This document shows, in pieces, positions 18,318-27,108 of a DNA stretch of 64,000 bases. The position numbers and the translations under genes are program-made. Position 1 is the stretch's first letter; every line of letters starts with the position of its first letter. Source of the DNA: Duganella sp. sic0402 (GTDB taxonomy: Bacteria > Pseudomonadota > Gammaproteobacteria > Burkholderiales > Burkholderiaceae_D). The stretch spans positions 868,001 through 932,000 of the forward strand of contig NZ_JAHUWK010000001.1 in the NCBI RefSeq assembly GCF_019219065.1, given 5' to 3'. The notes beneath the pieces are model-generated. The model had not been told where the DNA came from. It ran no database searches and saw only the letters and a program-made list of their open reading frames with translations.

Positions 18318-18326
18318 CGTTGACTC

Positions 18327-19613
18327 TTATCGGTTGACCAGTTTTGCAGGAATGCGCAGCACCAGTATCGCACCAAGCAGCAGCACACTGGACAGAATAT
18401 ACAGCGCCACGTCGGTGCTGTTGGTCGCATCCTTGATCCAGCCAACCAGGAACGGGCTGACAAAGCCGGCAATCTGGCCCAGCGAATTAATCAGCGCCAG
18501 GCCGCCTGCCGCTGCCGCACTGCCCAGGAAGGCAGCCGGCAAAGACCAGAACTGCGCCAACGCCGCCAGCGCGCCCATGGTCGCCATGCTCAAGCCGATC
18601 ATCACGATCAGCGCATTGCTGGAGAAATTGGCCGCCATCAGCAAGCCGATCAGCCCCATGACCATCGGCAGCGAGACGTGGAAGCGGCGCTCTTGGCGCT
18701 TGTCGGCGGAGCGGCCTGCCCACACCATGAACACGGCGGCCAGCAGATACGGCACGGCGCTCAGCCAGCCCACGGTGACCGCGCTGTCAAAGCCCAGCGA
18801 CTTGATAATCGATGGCAGCCAGAAGTTGATCGCATAGACGCCCATCTGGATGCAGAAGTAGATCACGCCCAGCATCCACACGCTGCCGTTGCGCAGCACG
18901 GCGCTGAAGGAATCACCGGCGGTACTGACGGCGGCGCGCTGCTGCTCGTCGGCGGCCAGCGCGGCCTGCATGGCGCTTTTCTCTTCGCTGCTCAGCCACT
19001 TGGCCTGCGCGATGCCATCATTCAGATAAAAATAAACACCCACGCCCAGCAGCACGGTCGGCAGGCCTTGCAGCAGGAATAGCCATTGCCAGCCCATCAT
19101 GCCGCCCTGGCCGCTGGAGAAATGCGACAGCATCCAGCCTGACAGCGGCCCGCCGATCAGCCCCGAAATCGGAATCGCCGACATGAACAGCGCCATCACC
19201 TGGCCGCGCTTCTGCGTCGGGAACCAATGGGTGAAGTACAACACCATGCCGGGGAAGAAGCCCGCTTCCGCCACACCGGTGAAGAAGCGCAGCACGTAGA
19301 AGGAGGTTGGCGTGGTGACGAACAACATGCAGGCGGACAGGCCGCCCCAGACGATCATCATCACCGAAATCCAGCGGCGCGCGCCGATTTTGTGCAGGAT
19401 CAGATTACTCGGCACGCCGCTCAACACGTAGCCGATGAAGAAGATGCCTGCGCCTAATCCGTAAACAGTATTGCTCAATTTGAGCGCGTCCAGCATCTCC
19501 AGTTTGGCGAAGCCGACGTTGACGCGGTCGAGGTAATTGAACAGGTAGCAAACGAAGATAAAGGGAATCAGGTGCCAGCTGGCCTTTTTATAGGCGCCGT
19601 CGAGTATGGACAT
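18327..19613 (-). CDS. MFS transporter, anion:cation symporter family (tartrate/hexarate/glycerate-like)
   Basis: A 428-residue inner-membrane protein with 12 predicted helices. The N-terminus (WHLIPFIFVCYLFNYLDRVN VGFA region) and helix 2-3 segment (IGYVLSGVPSNLILHKIGAR) are diagnostic of the anion:cation symporter family that includes TtuB, GudP and GarP, importers of tartrate and sugar diacids. The next gene downstream (9 bases) is glycerate kinase, and the divergent neighbour is a sugar-diacid regulator, so uptake of D-glycerate or a hexarate/tartrate is likely. No dehydratase or aldolase gene for hexarates lies in the cluster, which leaves D-glycerate itself, or a pathway completed elsewhere, as options. 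Confidence 0.88.
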   Translation of the reverse strand: MSILDGAYKKASWHLIPFIFVCYLFNYLDRVNVGFAKLEMLDALKLSNTVYGLGAGIFFIGYVLSGVPSNLILHKIGARRWISVMMIVWGGLSACMLFVTTPTSFYVLRFFTGVAEAGFFPGMVLYFTHWFPTQKRGQVMALFMSAIPISGLIGGPLSGWMLSHFSSGQGGMMGWQWLFLLQGLPTVLLGVGVYFYLNDGIAQAKWLSSEEKSAMQAALAADEQQRAAVSTAGDSFSAVLRNGSVWMLGVIYFCIQMGVYAINFWLPSIIKSLGFDSAVTVGWLSAVPYLLAAVFMVWAGRSADKRQERRFHVSLPMVMGLIGLLMAANFSSNALIVMIGLSMATMGALAALAQFWSLPAAFLGSAAAAGGLALINSLGQIAGFVSPFLVGWIKDATNSTDVALYILSSVLLLGAILVLRIPAKLVNR

Positions 19614-19743
19614 GCGAGTCTCCAGTGTCTTTTAATGTTATCAGGGATTATCTGGAATCATTCACAAAAAAGCATTGGCCGAACGCCCCAATCTAGGTAT
19701 ATTGCCCATTCAATTCTTGTGCAAATGCCCTAAAATAGCCAAT

Positions 19744-20841
19744 ATGAACATCTTAAGCACGGCGCTGGCGCAGGATATTGTTACCCGCACCATGCGCATC
19801 ATCCCCTACAACGTCAACGTAATGGACGCGCATGGCAGCATTATCGCCAGCGGCAATCCCGCCCGTATCGGCGAGCTGCATGCAGGCGCGCTGCTGGCGC
19901 TCGCCAAAAAACTGACAATGGAAATCGACGCAGCCAGCGCGCGCAACCTGCATGGTGCGCAGCCCGGCATCAATTTGCCGCTGACGGTGCATGGACAATT
20001 GTGCGGCGCAGTAGGCCTGAGCGGCGCACCGGACGAAGTTCGGCACTTCGGTGAGCTGGTGCGCCTGACGGCCGAGATGATCCTGGAACAAGCGCAGCTG
20101 GCCGGCGAGCTACAGCGTGATTCGCGCTACCGCGAAGCCTTCGTCCTCAACCTGATCAACGGCGAGCATGCGAATGCGGCCGACCTCGCGGCATGGGCGC
20201 ACCGGCTCGACATCAGCTTCGAGCAGCCGCACGCTGCCTATCTGCTTGAGCTGGATGACAACGGCATCGACCTGCAAAGCCTGCAACTGCGCTTGCAGGC
20301 GCGCCTGCCATCCGTGCTGACGGCCGCCGCCGGGCCGCACGAACTGGCGATACTGGACTTACAGGACAAGCAGCCCTCCATGCTGGCCACCGTGCTGCGC
20401 GAACTGTGTCCTCAGCCGCATGCGCTCACCATGGGCATTGCGCTGCAAGGTATCGCCGGCGTGGCCACCTCCTACCAAAGCGCCAGGACGGCGGCGCGGA
20501 TCGGGCGATCGCGTGACGCCAGCCGTACCGGCCAGCGTCTATACAGTTATTACGACCACACATTGCCCGTACTGCTGTCCGGCCTGAACACCGGCTGGCA
20601 GGCAGCTCAGCTGCGCGCACCAATTGAAAAGCTCGGCAAGAACAAAGATATGCTGCAGCGCACACTGGAAGTCTGGTTCGCGCATGACGGCCATCCGGCC
20701 GCCACCGCTGAAGCGCTGCACATCCACCGCAACACGCTGGACTACCGTCTGCGCCGCATCGGCGAGATCACCGGGCTGGATCTGGCGCGTCTGGAAGACC
20801 GGTTTTTGCTCTACATTTCTGTGCTCTTGTCCAGCCCATGA
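19744..20841 (+). CDS. cdaR: CdaR/SdaR-family sugar diacid regulator
   Basis: A 365-residue transcription factor. The N-terminal sugar-diacid recognition domain (residues 1-135, with ALAQDIVTRTMRIIPYNVNVMD, IGELHAGA and LTVHGQLCGAVGLSG) and the C-terminal PucR-type helix-turn-helix (LEVWFAHDGHPAATAEALHIHRNTLDYRLRRIGE) match CdaR throughout. The ATG at 19744 begins exactly at the family start; the 23 upstream in-frame codons are not CdaR-like. It is divergent from the MFS-glycerate kinase pair across 130 bases and probably activates it in response to glycerate or a sugar diacid. Confidence 0.92.
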   Translation: MNILSTALAQDIVTRTMRIIPYNVNVMDAHGSIIASGNPARIGELHAGALLALAKKLTMEIDAASARNLHGAQPGINLPLTVHGQLCGAVGLSGAPDEVRHFGELVRLTAEMILEQAQLAGELQRDSRYREAFVLNLINGEHANAADLAAWAHRLDISFEQPHAAYLLELDDNGIDLQSLQLRLQARLPSVLTAAAGPHELAILDLQDKQPSMLATVLRELCPQPHALTMGIALQGIAGVATSYQSARTAARIGRSRDASRTGQRLYSYYDHTLPVLLSGLNTGWQAAQLRAPIEKLGKNKDMLQRTLEVWFAHDGHPAATAEALHIHRNTLDYRLRRIGEITGLDLARLEDRFLLYISVLLSSP

Positions 20842-20976
20842 AACTATCTGATACAGATAAAACAACAAGTTCGGAATTGCGGAAAACATGCTGTATTATT
20901 CCCGCTTGCCCAAACGCAGCCCACAAGGCCCGCCTTGGGACACAACGATAAAACACAAAAAAGCACGGGAGCTATT

Positions 20977-22365
20977 TTGAGCATTTTTAGAACGAAGAAT
21001 CTGGATGAGATGATTGCCAACGCCCGCAAGCCGGGCGGCCTGGCAAAGGTACTTGGTCCGTTCGACCTGATCCTGATGGGCATCGGCGCCATCGTCGGCA
21101 CTGGCATCTTCGTGCTGACCGGCACAGGGGCTGTCACCGCCGGCCCGGCGCTGACGCTGTCCTTCGTGGTGGCGGCGATTGCCTGCTGCTTCGCCGCGCT
21201 GTGCTACGCTGAATTTGCCTCCACCGTTCCGGTGGCCGGTTCCATCTACACCTACTCCTATGCCACGCTGGGCGAACTGGCCGCGTGGATGATCGGCTGG
21301 GACCTGCTGCTGGAGTATGGCCTGGCCACATCGGCCGTATCGGTCGGCTGGTCCGGCTATTTCCAATCACTGATCTCCGGTTTCGGCTGGCATCTGCCTG
21401 CTGCGCTCAGCGCTGCTCCAGGTGCCCTGCCTGGCGTGGATACCGTGATTAACCTTCCGGCGCTGTGCATCATGCTGCTGCTGACCGGGATGTTGAGCCT
21501 CGGCGTGCGCGAGTCGGCGCGCGTGAACAACGTCATGGTGGTCATCAAGATCGGCGTGGTGCTGCTGTTCATCGCCGTCGGCGCGCGTCACGTGACGCCA
21601 GCAAACTGGACGCCCTTCATGCCTTACGGGATGAACGGCATGCTGAGCGCCTCGGCCCTGGTGTTCTTCGCCTTTATCGGTTTCGACGCCGTGACCTCGG
21701 CGGCGGAAGAAGTCAAACGTCCAGAGCGCGATCTGCCGATTGGCATCATCGGTTCGCTGGCCGGCTGCACCGTGTTGTACGTGATCGTATCGGCGATCAT
21801 GACCGGCATCGTGCCGTACAAGGAATTCCTCGGCATCGATCACCCAGTCACGCTGGCACTGCAACGCGCAGGTGAAAATTGGTTCGCCGGCTTCGTCGAC
21901 CTGGGCGCGATCCTCGGCATGACCACGGTGATCCTGGTGATGGCGTATGGCCAGACCCGCATCATCTACGCCATGTCACGCGATGGCCTGCTGCCAAAAC
22001 GTCTGTCGAAAGTGCATCCACGTTTCCAGACGCCGTTCTTCGCCACCTGGCTGGTCGGTATCGTGTTTGGCCTGATGGCGGCCTTCGTCCCGCTGAACAT
22101 CCTGAGCGAACTGGTGAACATCGGCACGCTGGCCGCCTTCACGCTGGTTTCGATCGCTGTCGTCATCCTGCGCAAAAAACGCCCGGACCTGCCACGCGCC
22201 TTCCGTTGCCCAGGCGTGCCGGTGATTCCAGCGCTGGCCGTCATCTTCTGCGTCACGCTGATGGCTTACCTGAGCTGGCATACCTGGGTGGCCTTCGGCA
22301 TCTGGATGCTGATCGGCCTGGTGATCTACTTCACCTACGCCCGCAAGCGCTCGCTGCTGAACTGA
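20977..22365 (+). CDS. YfnA-type amino acid permease (APC superfamily), TTG start
   Basis: A 462-residue membrane transporter of the cationic amino acid transporter group. [94 protein letters not shown] and the C-terminal KRSLLN closely track Bacillus YfnA as recalled. The start is set at the TTG at 20977, where the family's N-terminus begins and a CGGGAG ribosome site lies about 5 bases upstream; the in-frame ATG at 20935 would add 14 unrelated residues. It likely imports small neutral or branched amino acids by proton coupling. It stands alone between cdaR and a decayed gene, convergent with the latter. Confidence 0.88.
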   Translation: MSIFRTKNLDEMIANARKPGGLAKVLGPFDLILMGIGAIVGTGIFVLTGTGAVTAGPALTLSFVVAAIACCFAALCYAEFASTVPVAGSIYTYSYATLGELAAWMIGWDLLLEYGLATSAVSVGWSGYFQSLISGFGWHLPAALSAAPGALPGVDTVINLPALCIMLLLTGMLSLGVRESARVNNVMVVIKIGVVLLFIAVGARHVTPANWTPFMPYGMNGMLSASALVFFAFIGFDAVTSAAEEVKRPERDLPIGIIGSLAGCTVLYVIVSAIMTGIVPYKEFLGIDHPVTLALQRAGENWFAGFVDLGAILGMTTVILVMAYGQTRIIYAMSRDGLLPKRLSKVHPRFQTPFFATWLVGIVFGLMAAFVPLNILSELVNIGTLAAFTLVSIAVVILRKKRPDLPRAFRCPGVPVIPALAVIFCVTLMAYLSWHTWVAFGIWMLIGLVIYFTYARKRSLLN

Positions 22366-22757
22366 CAATCTGGACGTGGCGCTTGCGGCTTGCCGACAAG
22401 CGCCACGGTCCCGCGCCGACAGGAAGCACCTGATCGGCGCTTGCGCCCTCCCCATCGAGCCGCAAGCCCCCACCTTCGGCCAGCCTGCGCGCAGCGCAGC
22501 GCTGCGCGATGCTGCCAAACCTGCCTCCACCAGCAATTCCTCGAGACTGACGCCGGCATCGATGCGCATGCAGTCCACTACCAGTGTCGGTACAATGGCG
22601 CCTGCATCCAGCAACGGACGCGAACTGTCGCGGAAGCTCGGGTCACCGATGCGCCTGGTGGCGCCGCCAATCAGCAACAGCGGCTTTTGGCCGGCGCGCT
22701 GTAGCCAGCGCATCAACATCAGCCTTGCAGGTGGCCGACATGCAGGCTGTCAGCGGT
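22361..22757 (-). pseudogene. Decayed tyrosyl-tRNA synthetase (tyrS) remnant
   Basis: This 409-base gap holds no intact gene, but three minus-strand segments together read as a broken TyrRS. From 22757 comes [12 protein letters not shown], the HIGH-motif region. A one-base loss shifts the frame at about 22720, after which [20 protein letters not shown] and [19 protein letters not shown] continue the Rossmann fold. The sequence then jumps directly to [13 protein letters not shown] and [16 protein letters not shown], the C-terminal S4 domain, missing roughly 250-300 codons including the KMSKS loop. A second frameshift near 22490 leads to [16 protein letters not shown] and [15 protein letters not shown], the normal end. 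It overlaps the permease stop by a few bases. An intact tyrS must exist elsewhere in the genome. Confidence 0.85.
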
Positions 22758-22774
22758 AGCGGCGCCGGGTCAAG

Positions 22775-23734
22775 TCATGCGGCCTGCGGCTGGAACTTCT
22801 TCCGGTACGCCGCCGGCAGCAGTCCCACACGCTGCTGGAACAGGCGGCGGAACGAGTTGCTGTCTTCGTAGCCCACTTTGAAGGTGATGCTATCAAGGCT
22901 CATGCGCGTCGATTCCAGCAAGTGCTTGGCCTTCTCCAGCCTCAGCGTTTGCAGATAGGACAAGGGCGTATAGCCGGTGGCATCCTTGAAGCGCCGTATG
23001 AAGTTGCGCACGCCGAAACCGAAGCGTGGCGCCAGTTCATCCATGCACAGCGGCTTGTCATAGTTCTGCTCCAGCCAATTCTGCACGCGCAGAATATCGG
23101 CATCGCCATGGCTCTTGGGCATGGACCACAGCACGTACACCGACTGCTCGCTGCGTGCATTATCGATCAGCAGGTAGCGGCTGCATTTTTGCGCCAGCTC
23201 CAGCGAGCCGTAACGGCGGATCAGGTGCAGCAGCAAATCCATCGCCGCGCTGGCGCCGCCGCTGGTCATCAGGCCATTGTCCTCGCACAGATTCTGGCGC
23301 TCATCCATGCCTACATCCGGGTAGCGTTTGCGGAACAGGTCCGCAAACGCCCAGTGCGTGGTGGCGCGCGCTCCCGACAGCAAACCGTTTTCGGCCAACA
23401 TAAAGGTGGCGGTGCACATGGTTGCCAGTACCGCGCCTTGCGCATGCTGCTTGCGCAGCCATTCACCATAGCGGCCAAAACCTGGCAAGGCTTCGCGTAG
23501 CGTGAACAGGAAGCCTGGGATCAGCACCAGGTCTGTATCCGCGATATCGTTCAGCGCGGTTTCCGGTTGCAGTGTCTGGCCGCGCAGCGTCGTCACAGGC
23601 TTGCCGTCAAGCGAGGCGGTGACGATGTCAAATACCGGCTGTTCGGAAAACAAATTGGCGGCGGTGAGTATCTCCAGTGCGGTGGTTGCGCTGGCGGCGG
23701 AACACTGGTCGGCAAACAGCAAAGTAATATGCAT
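22775..23734 (-). CDS. GlxA-type AraC-family regulator with DJ-1/PfpI domain
   Basis: The 319-residue protein combines an N-terminal class-I glutamine-amidotransferase-like (DJ-1/PfpI) domain (residues 1-185, with ITLLFADQCSAASATTALEIL, LVLIPGFLFTL, VLATMCTATFMLAENGLL and TTHWAFADLF) with a C-terminal AraC helix-turn-helix (about 215-315, with FGFGVRNFIRRFKDATGYTP and DSITFKVGYEDSNSFRRLFQ). This is the GlxA family, whose ligands are mostly unknown. The gene is divergent from a thioesterase gene across 98 bases and lies upstream of the tyrS remnant. The target genes are not evident; the divergent thioesterase is the nearest candidate. Confidence 0.9.
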   Translation of the reverse strand: MHITLLFADQCSAASATTALEILTAANLFSEQPVFDIVTASLDGKPVTTLRGQTLQPETALNDIADTDLVLIPGFLFTLREALPGFGRYGEWLRKQHAQGAVLATMCTATFMLAENGLLSGARATTHWAFADLFRKRYPDVGMDERQNLCEDNGLMTSGGASAAMDLLLHLIRRYGSLELAQKCSRYLLIDNARSEQSVYVLWSMPKSHGDADILRVQNWLEQNYDKPLCMDELAPRFGFGVRNFIRRFKDATGYTPLSYLQTLRLEKAKHLLESTRMSLDSITFKVGYEDSNSFRRLFQQRVGLLPAAYRKKFQPQAA

Positions 23735-23832
23735 GGCAGATTTCGCATGGAAAAAGTCATTTGTGCATCTACCTTAACAGAAACCCATCACCTATAGTGG
23801 TGGCGCTCCTCTACTCACCTTACCTGTACACT

Positions 23833-24384
23833 ATGAATCTCTGGTTCCGACTGATCTGGATGCTGCTCAAGCGTCCGTGGCGCAAACCCGCCGACCCGTT
23901 TTCCACCACGGTGGTGCGCATGCGCGTATGGCCGCTGGACCTGGACTTGAACCGCCACGTCACCAATGGCCGCTATTTCACGCTGGCCGACATCGGCCGT
24001 ATGGACTACGTGCTGAAAACCGGCGCCTTCCGCACGGCGCTGCGCCACAAGGCCGTGCCCATCGTCGGAGACGCCTGGGGCAAGTTCCGCCGCGAGCTGA
24101 AGCTGTTTGAAACCTTTGAAATCCACACCCGCATGCTGGGCTGGGATGAGAAATGGAGCTTCCTTGAACACCGCTTCGTCAAGGATGGCCGTGTGGCTGG
24201 CACGGTGGTGATGCGCGGCGTGTTCCGTTCGCCCAAAGGCACGGTGCCGCCAGCCGACATCGTCCGCGACCTGGGCATGCCGGAGCAGTCTCCGGCCATG
24301 CCGCAATGGCTGACGGCATGGTCCGAGAGCTGCGACGGCATGAGCGCGCAGCTACGCGAAGAAGAAGCGTCTACTGCACGCTGA
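23833..24384 (+). CDS. Hot-dog fold acyl-CoA thioesterase (4HBT/THEM6-like)
   Basis: A 183-residue single hot-dog domain protein. The motif DLDLNRHVTNGRYFTLADIG contains the D-x-N-x-H-x-N arrangement of 4-hydroxybenzoyl-CoA-type thioesterases, with the catalytic Asp first. A hydrophobic N-terminus (MNLWFRLIWMLLKRPW) may act as a membrane anchor, as in THEM6-like proteins. It would hydrolyse an acyl-CoA or acyl-ACP. The ATG at 23833 is preferred over one at 23761 because the family start matches and the upstream part lies in the divergent promoter. The last 14 bases overlap the convergent pectate lyase gene tail to tail. Confidence 0.8.
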   Translation: MNLWFRLIWMLLKRPWRKPADPFSTTVVRMRVWPLDLDLNRHVTNGRYFTLADIGRMDYVLKTGAFRTALRHKAVPIVGDAWGKFRRELKLFETFEIHTRMLGWDEKWSFLEHRFVKDGRVAGTVVMRGVFRSPKGTVPPADIVRDLGMPEQSPAMPQWLTAWSESCDGMSAQLREEEASTAR

Positions 24385-25819
24385 CCTTGCCGGTGCCGGC
24401 ATTGTTCAGCACCGAGGCCTTGACGGCCGAAGCGTTCAGCGGAGCGACGGTATAAGGCAAAGTCCAGCCGACCACATTGCTGAAACTGCACTTGCCCGCC
24501 ACGTCCAGTGCCGCGCCATTCAGCAGCGAGCCGCTATCGGCAATCGCGCCCTTCTTGCTCGACGAGCCAGGATTGGTGATGATCTGCGTACAGCTGCTGG
24601 CGCCCGCCACATCAAATGCATTGTTCTGCGAGATGATCTTGGCCAGGTAACCGACGCCAATGCTGTAATGGTGCGGATACACAGCGTGCGAACGGCTGCC
24701 TTCAAAATAGTTGTTATAGATGTGGACCTTACCGAAACGCACACGCGGCGCGCGCTCGCTGACATTCAGGAAGTGATTACCGACGAAGGTGACGGTCAAG
24801 TGGCCGTCGTCGGTGGTACGCGAGTCGGATGAACCGATCAGGTTATTTTTCTGATGCAGCTCGAAGCGGTTGTTGGAGATGGTGACGTAGTCCGAGCCAT
24901 TCTTCACGTCCAGCGCGCCATCGTGGCACTGTTTCAGGCGGCCGTTCGCGGTAGGCAGTTGGTCGTCGGTCTTGGGTGCGTCGGTGAAGACGTTGTGGTC
25001 GATCCAGACGTTTTTCGACGCCAGCACGGTGATGCCGTCGTATTCCGAGTTCCAGTTGCCGGCACTGCCGTCATCCGGGTCCCATACCGGCGCGATGTCG
25101 CACGGCGCCTGGATATTCAGGTTGCGCACGATGACGTTTTGAACGCCGTTGATGACGATATTGGCATTGACCAGTTTCGTGTCGCTGCCCATGCCGATCA
25201 GCGTAGTGTTGCTGCCCAATTTGATTTGCAGGCGTGCCGCCTGGTCGGTTGTGCTGGTGTATGGGCCGCCATTGTCGGCAGCGCTTGGATCGATGGTGCC
25301 GTACAGTTTGATGATTTTCGGCTTGTCGCCTTGGGCCTTGATTGCAGCCACCAGCTGCGAGGCGGAGCTGACTTTATAGATGGCGTTGGCGGCAGCGTCT
25401 GCGCCGCCGGTCGTGCCGCCGTTCTGGCCCGCCCAACCGCCAACTGGTGCGGCTTCGTAGGTGGCGTCGCCGCCAGGGGCTGGCGCCGGAGCAGGAGTCG
25501 GCGTCGGAACTGGCGTTGGCGTTGGAACTGGTGTTGGCGTTGGCGTTGGCGTCGCAGCCACCGGACCTATCGCGCACTTTTTATCCTTGCCAGGATACGG
25601 GTCCGAACCGAAGCTGGCTACCGTGCACGCCACATCACCGGACAGCGCCTGCACAACCCACTTGTCCTTGATGCCGAACGAAACCTGCCGCGCGCTGCTC
25701 CCCGCCTTGCACGTACCACCCTGGTCCGCACATTTGGAAAAACCGCTCGGCCAATCAGCCGCTTGCGCGCTGCCCGCCGCCATCATCGCAACAGCAACCG
25801 CCATCATCGTTTTTTTCAT
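24371..25819 (-). CDS. Secreted pectate lyase, polysaccharide lyase family 1
   Basis: The enzyme cleaves polygalacturonate by calcium-dependent beta-elimination. Of 482 residues, 1-20 are a signal peptide (ending GSAQAA), 21-88 a small cysteine-bearing module (FSKCADQGGTCKAG, VQALSGDVACTVASFG), 89-118 a Pro-Thr linker made of TPTPTPVP-type repeats, and the rest the parallel beta-helix. Catalytic-region landmarks are VWIDHNVFTD, CHDGALDVKNGSDYVTISNN (calcium aspartates), and RAPRVRFGKVHIYNNYFEG with the catalytic arginine. An AGGGG ribosome site precedes the ATG. The N-terminal module with linker looks like a carbohydrate- or surface-binding add-on. Together with the lyase at 9.6-12.9 kb it indicates pectin use. 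Confidence 0.93.
   Translation of the reverse strand: MKKTMMAVAVAMMAAGSAQAADWPSGFSKCADQGGTCKAGSSARQVSFGIKDKWVVQALSGDVACTVASFGSDPYPGKDKKCAIGPVAATPTPTPTPVPTPTPVPTPTPAPAPAPGGDATYEAAPVGGWAGQNGGTTGGADAAANAIYKVSSASQLVAAIKAQGDKPKIIKLYGTIDPSAADNGGPYTSTTDQAARLQIKLGSNTTLIGMGSDTKLVNANIVINGVQNVIVRNLNIQAPCDIAPVWDPDDGSAGNWNSEYDGITVLASKNVWIDHNVFTDAPKTDDQLPTANGRLKQCHDGALDVKNGSDYVTISNNRFELHQKNNLIGSSDSRTTDDGHLTVTFVGNHFLNVSERAPRVRFGKVHIYNNYFEGSRSHAVYPHHYSIGVGYLAKIISQNNAFDVAGASSCTQIITNPGSSSKKGAIADSGSLLNGAALDVAGKCSFSNVVGWTLPYTVAPLNASAVKASVLNNAGTGKVSVQ
25491..25557. repeat. GGCGTT-type hexamer repeat encoding the Pro-Thr linker
   Basis: Imperfect tandem copies of GGCGTT and GGAACT-type units occur inside the pectate lyase gene and encode alternating Pro, Thr and Val residues on the minus strand. 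The unit length is a multiple of three, so slippage would lengthen or shorten the linker without breaking the frame. Confidence 0.8.
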
Positions 25820-25912
25820 ACATCCCCTTTTTGAAAAATTCGCAACAATATCAGAAATGAAAGCTCACTCTAACACCATTGCTGGGGTGCAACATATGAA
25901 AAATGAAGCTAC

Positions 25913-26599
25913 TTATATAACATTCAGATCTAGCTCGCGGAGGAAGTTGGCCGCCTGAGCATGCGAAATGGTCGCCCCCTTAAACAGGCCCGCCTCGGTC
26001 AGCTTCACGCCTTCGATATCCGCCGAGCGCAAATCCGCACCTTGAAACTTTGCCAGCTTCAGCACCGCATTGCGCAAGCTGCCACCTTCAAACACCACAT
26101 CACGGAAATCGCAGCCGGAAAGATAAGCATCTGAAAAATCCAGCTCTTTCAACACCGCCTTACGGAACGAGAAGCCGCGCATGTCCGCGCCGACCAGCAG
26201 GCATTCCTCGAAGTGAATGCCGAGGTGCGCCACCTCTTCAAACGACGCGCCGGTCAGCTTGCAGCCATGGAAGGCCGCCGACGCCAGCTTGGCGCGGCGC
26301 CACTTGGCGTTATTCAGGTCGCAACCATCAAAGCGCGCATCGACAGCATCCACCGACTCCAGATCCGCGCCGCCCGCGCGGCAACGCAGCCAATGCGAGC
26401 GCGCCAGCTTGCAGGCAAACAACGTCGTGCCGGAGAAGGTGCAGCGTTCAAACCGCACGCCTTGCAGATCAAGACGCGACAAATCTTCGTCATCAAAAGC
26501 GCAGTTATCGAAATGGCGCACGCCCTGCGTCAGATACTCTTCCAATTCGGCGCGCGACAGCGCCACGCCGGAAACGGCGTTGGTATTCACATCACTCAT
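25913..26599 (-). CDS. Qnr-like pentapeptide-repeat protein
   Basis: A 228-residue protein made almost entirely of A(D/N)LXX-type pentapeptide repeats (for example FDNCAFDDEDLSRLDLQGVR, FHGCKLTGASF, GADLRSADIEGVKL), which fold as a right-handed square beta-helix resembling DNA. Two segments resemble plasmid Qnr proteins as recalled: LGIHFEECLLVGADMRGFSF against the Qnr LGIEIRHC-x-GADFRGASF stretch, and the C-terminal helix AANFLRELDLNVI against ASLLMERLGIAVI. Qnr proteins protect DNA gyrase from quinolones. The start at 26599 overlaps the upstream NTF2-like stop by one base (TGATG), so the two genes are coupled; the in-frame extension to 26713 lies inside that gene. The function as a gyrase protector is inference. 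Confidence 0.75.
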   Translation of the reverse strand: MSDVNTNAVSGVALSRAELEEYLTQGVRHFDNCAFDDEDLSRLDLQGVRFERCTFSGTTLFACKLARSHWLRCRAGGADLESVDAVDARFDGCDLNNAKWRRAKLASAAFHGCKLTGASFEEVAHLGIHFEECLLVGADMRGFSFRKAVLKELDFSDAYLSGCDFRDVVFEGGSLRNAVLKLAKFQGADLRSADIEGVKLTEAGLFKGATISHAQAANFLRELDLNVI

Positions 26600-27033
26600 C
26601 ACTTCAAATTCATTGTTTGTACAGATAGCAGCTTGCATTTGCCCGCCACCTTCACATAAGTGCGCATGAACTGATAGCGGTTGCTGCGGAAGGTAGCGCC
26701 GTCCTGATTCCATTGTTCGGTCGTGCTGACGCCGCGCACCACAGAAGTATCGCCTTGAACGTGCACATGCACATCGCTGGTACTGCGGGCCTTGTAAACC
26801 ACCGGCTTCGCCAGCCGCGCCAGCAAAATATCGCGCGTCTCAATCTGAGTGCCAAGAGTATGCACCCACACATAGTCATCCGCCAGCAGCGATTGCAGGA
26901 ACGGCACGTCGCCGGTACGCAGCGCCTCTTCATATTGCGAGTCGAGCTTGATCAGTGCTTCGGACGGCAAGCACGGCGCAGCCGAGGCGATCACAGGCAA
27001 TAGGCCGAACAGGGACAGCAGGAGTTTTTTCAT
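26599..27033 (-). CDS. Exported NTF2-like/DUF4440 family protein
   Basis: A 144-residue protein with a signal peptide (MKKLLLSLFGLLPVIASAA) followed by one SnoaL/NTF2-like domain: LIKLDSQYEEALRTGDVPFL, LLADDYVWVHTLGTQIETRD, and alternating strands such as VHVHVQGDTSVVRGVSTTEQ and YQFMRTYVKVAGKCKLLS. This cone-shaped fold occurs in ketosteroid-isomerase-like proteins of mostly unknown role. The ATG at 27033 is preceded by a GGCAAT-poor region; it is chosen for the signal peptide, and an upstream in-frame ATG at 27135 would enter the divergent flavin reductase gene. No catalytic residues can be assigned. It is translationally coupled to the pentapeptide protein. Confidence 0.75.
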   Translation of the reverse strand: MKKLLLSLFGLLPVIASAAPCLPSEALIKLDSQYEEALRTGDVPFLQSLLADDYVWVHTLGTQIETRDILLARLAKPVVYKARSTSDVHVHVQGDTSVVRGVSTTEQWNQDGATFRSNRYQFMRTYVKVAGKCKLLSVQTMNLK

Positions 27034-27108
27034 GGTGGCGTTGAGTATAACCGTTTCATCGTGTCCTACCCCACAGACTTCTTGAAGAAATCCTCTTAAT
27101 CTCAGGCC

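Noticed and set aside
17175..18323. A 382-codon plus-strand frame opposite glycerate kinase
   Set aside because: No family motifs, whereas the minus strand carries all glycerate kinase motifs.
20842..20976. Short CAAGGC-CC-GCCTTG hairpin in the leader of the YfnA-type permease as a riboswitch
   Set aside because: A single 6-bp stem with no further conserved structure is not enough to call a riboswitch or attenuator.
25491..25557. Possible CRISPR or minisatellite array
   Set aside because: Units are imperfect hexamers in coding frame with no spacers; they encode the Pro-Thr linker of the pectate lyase.
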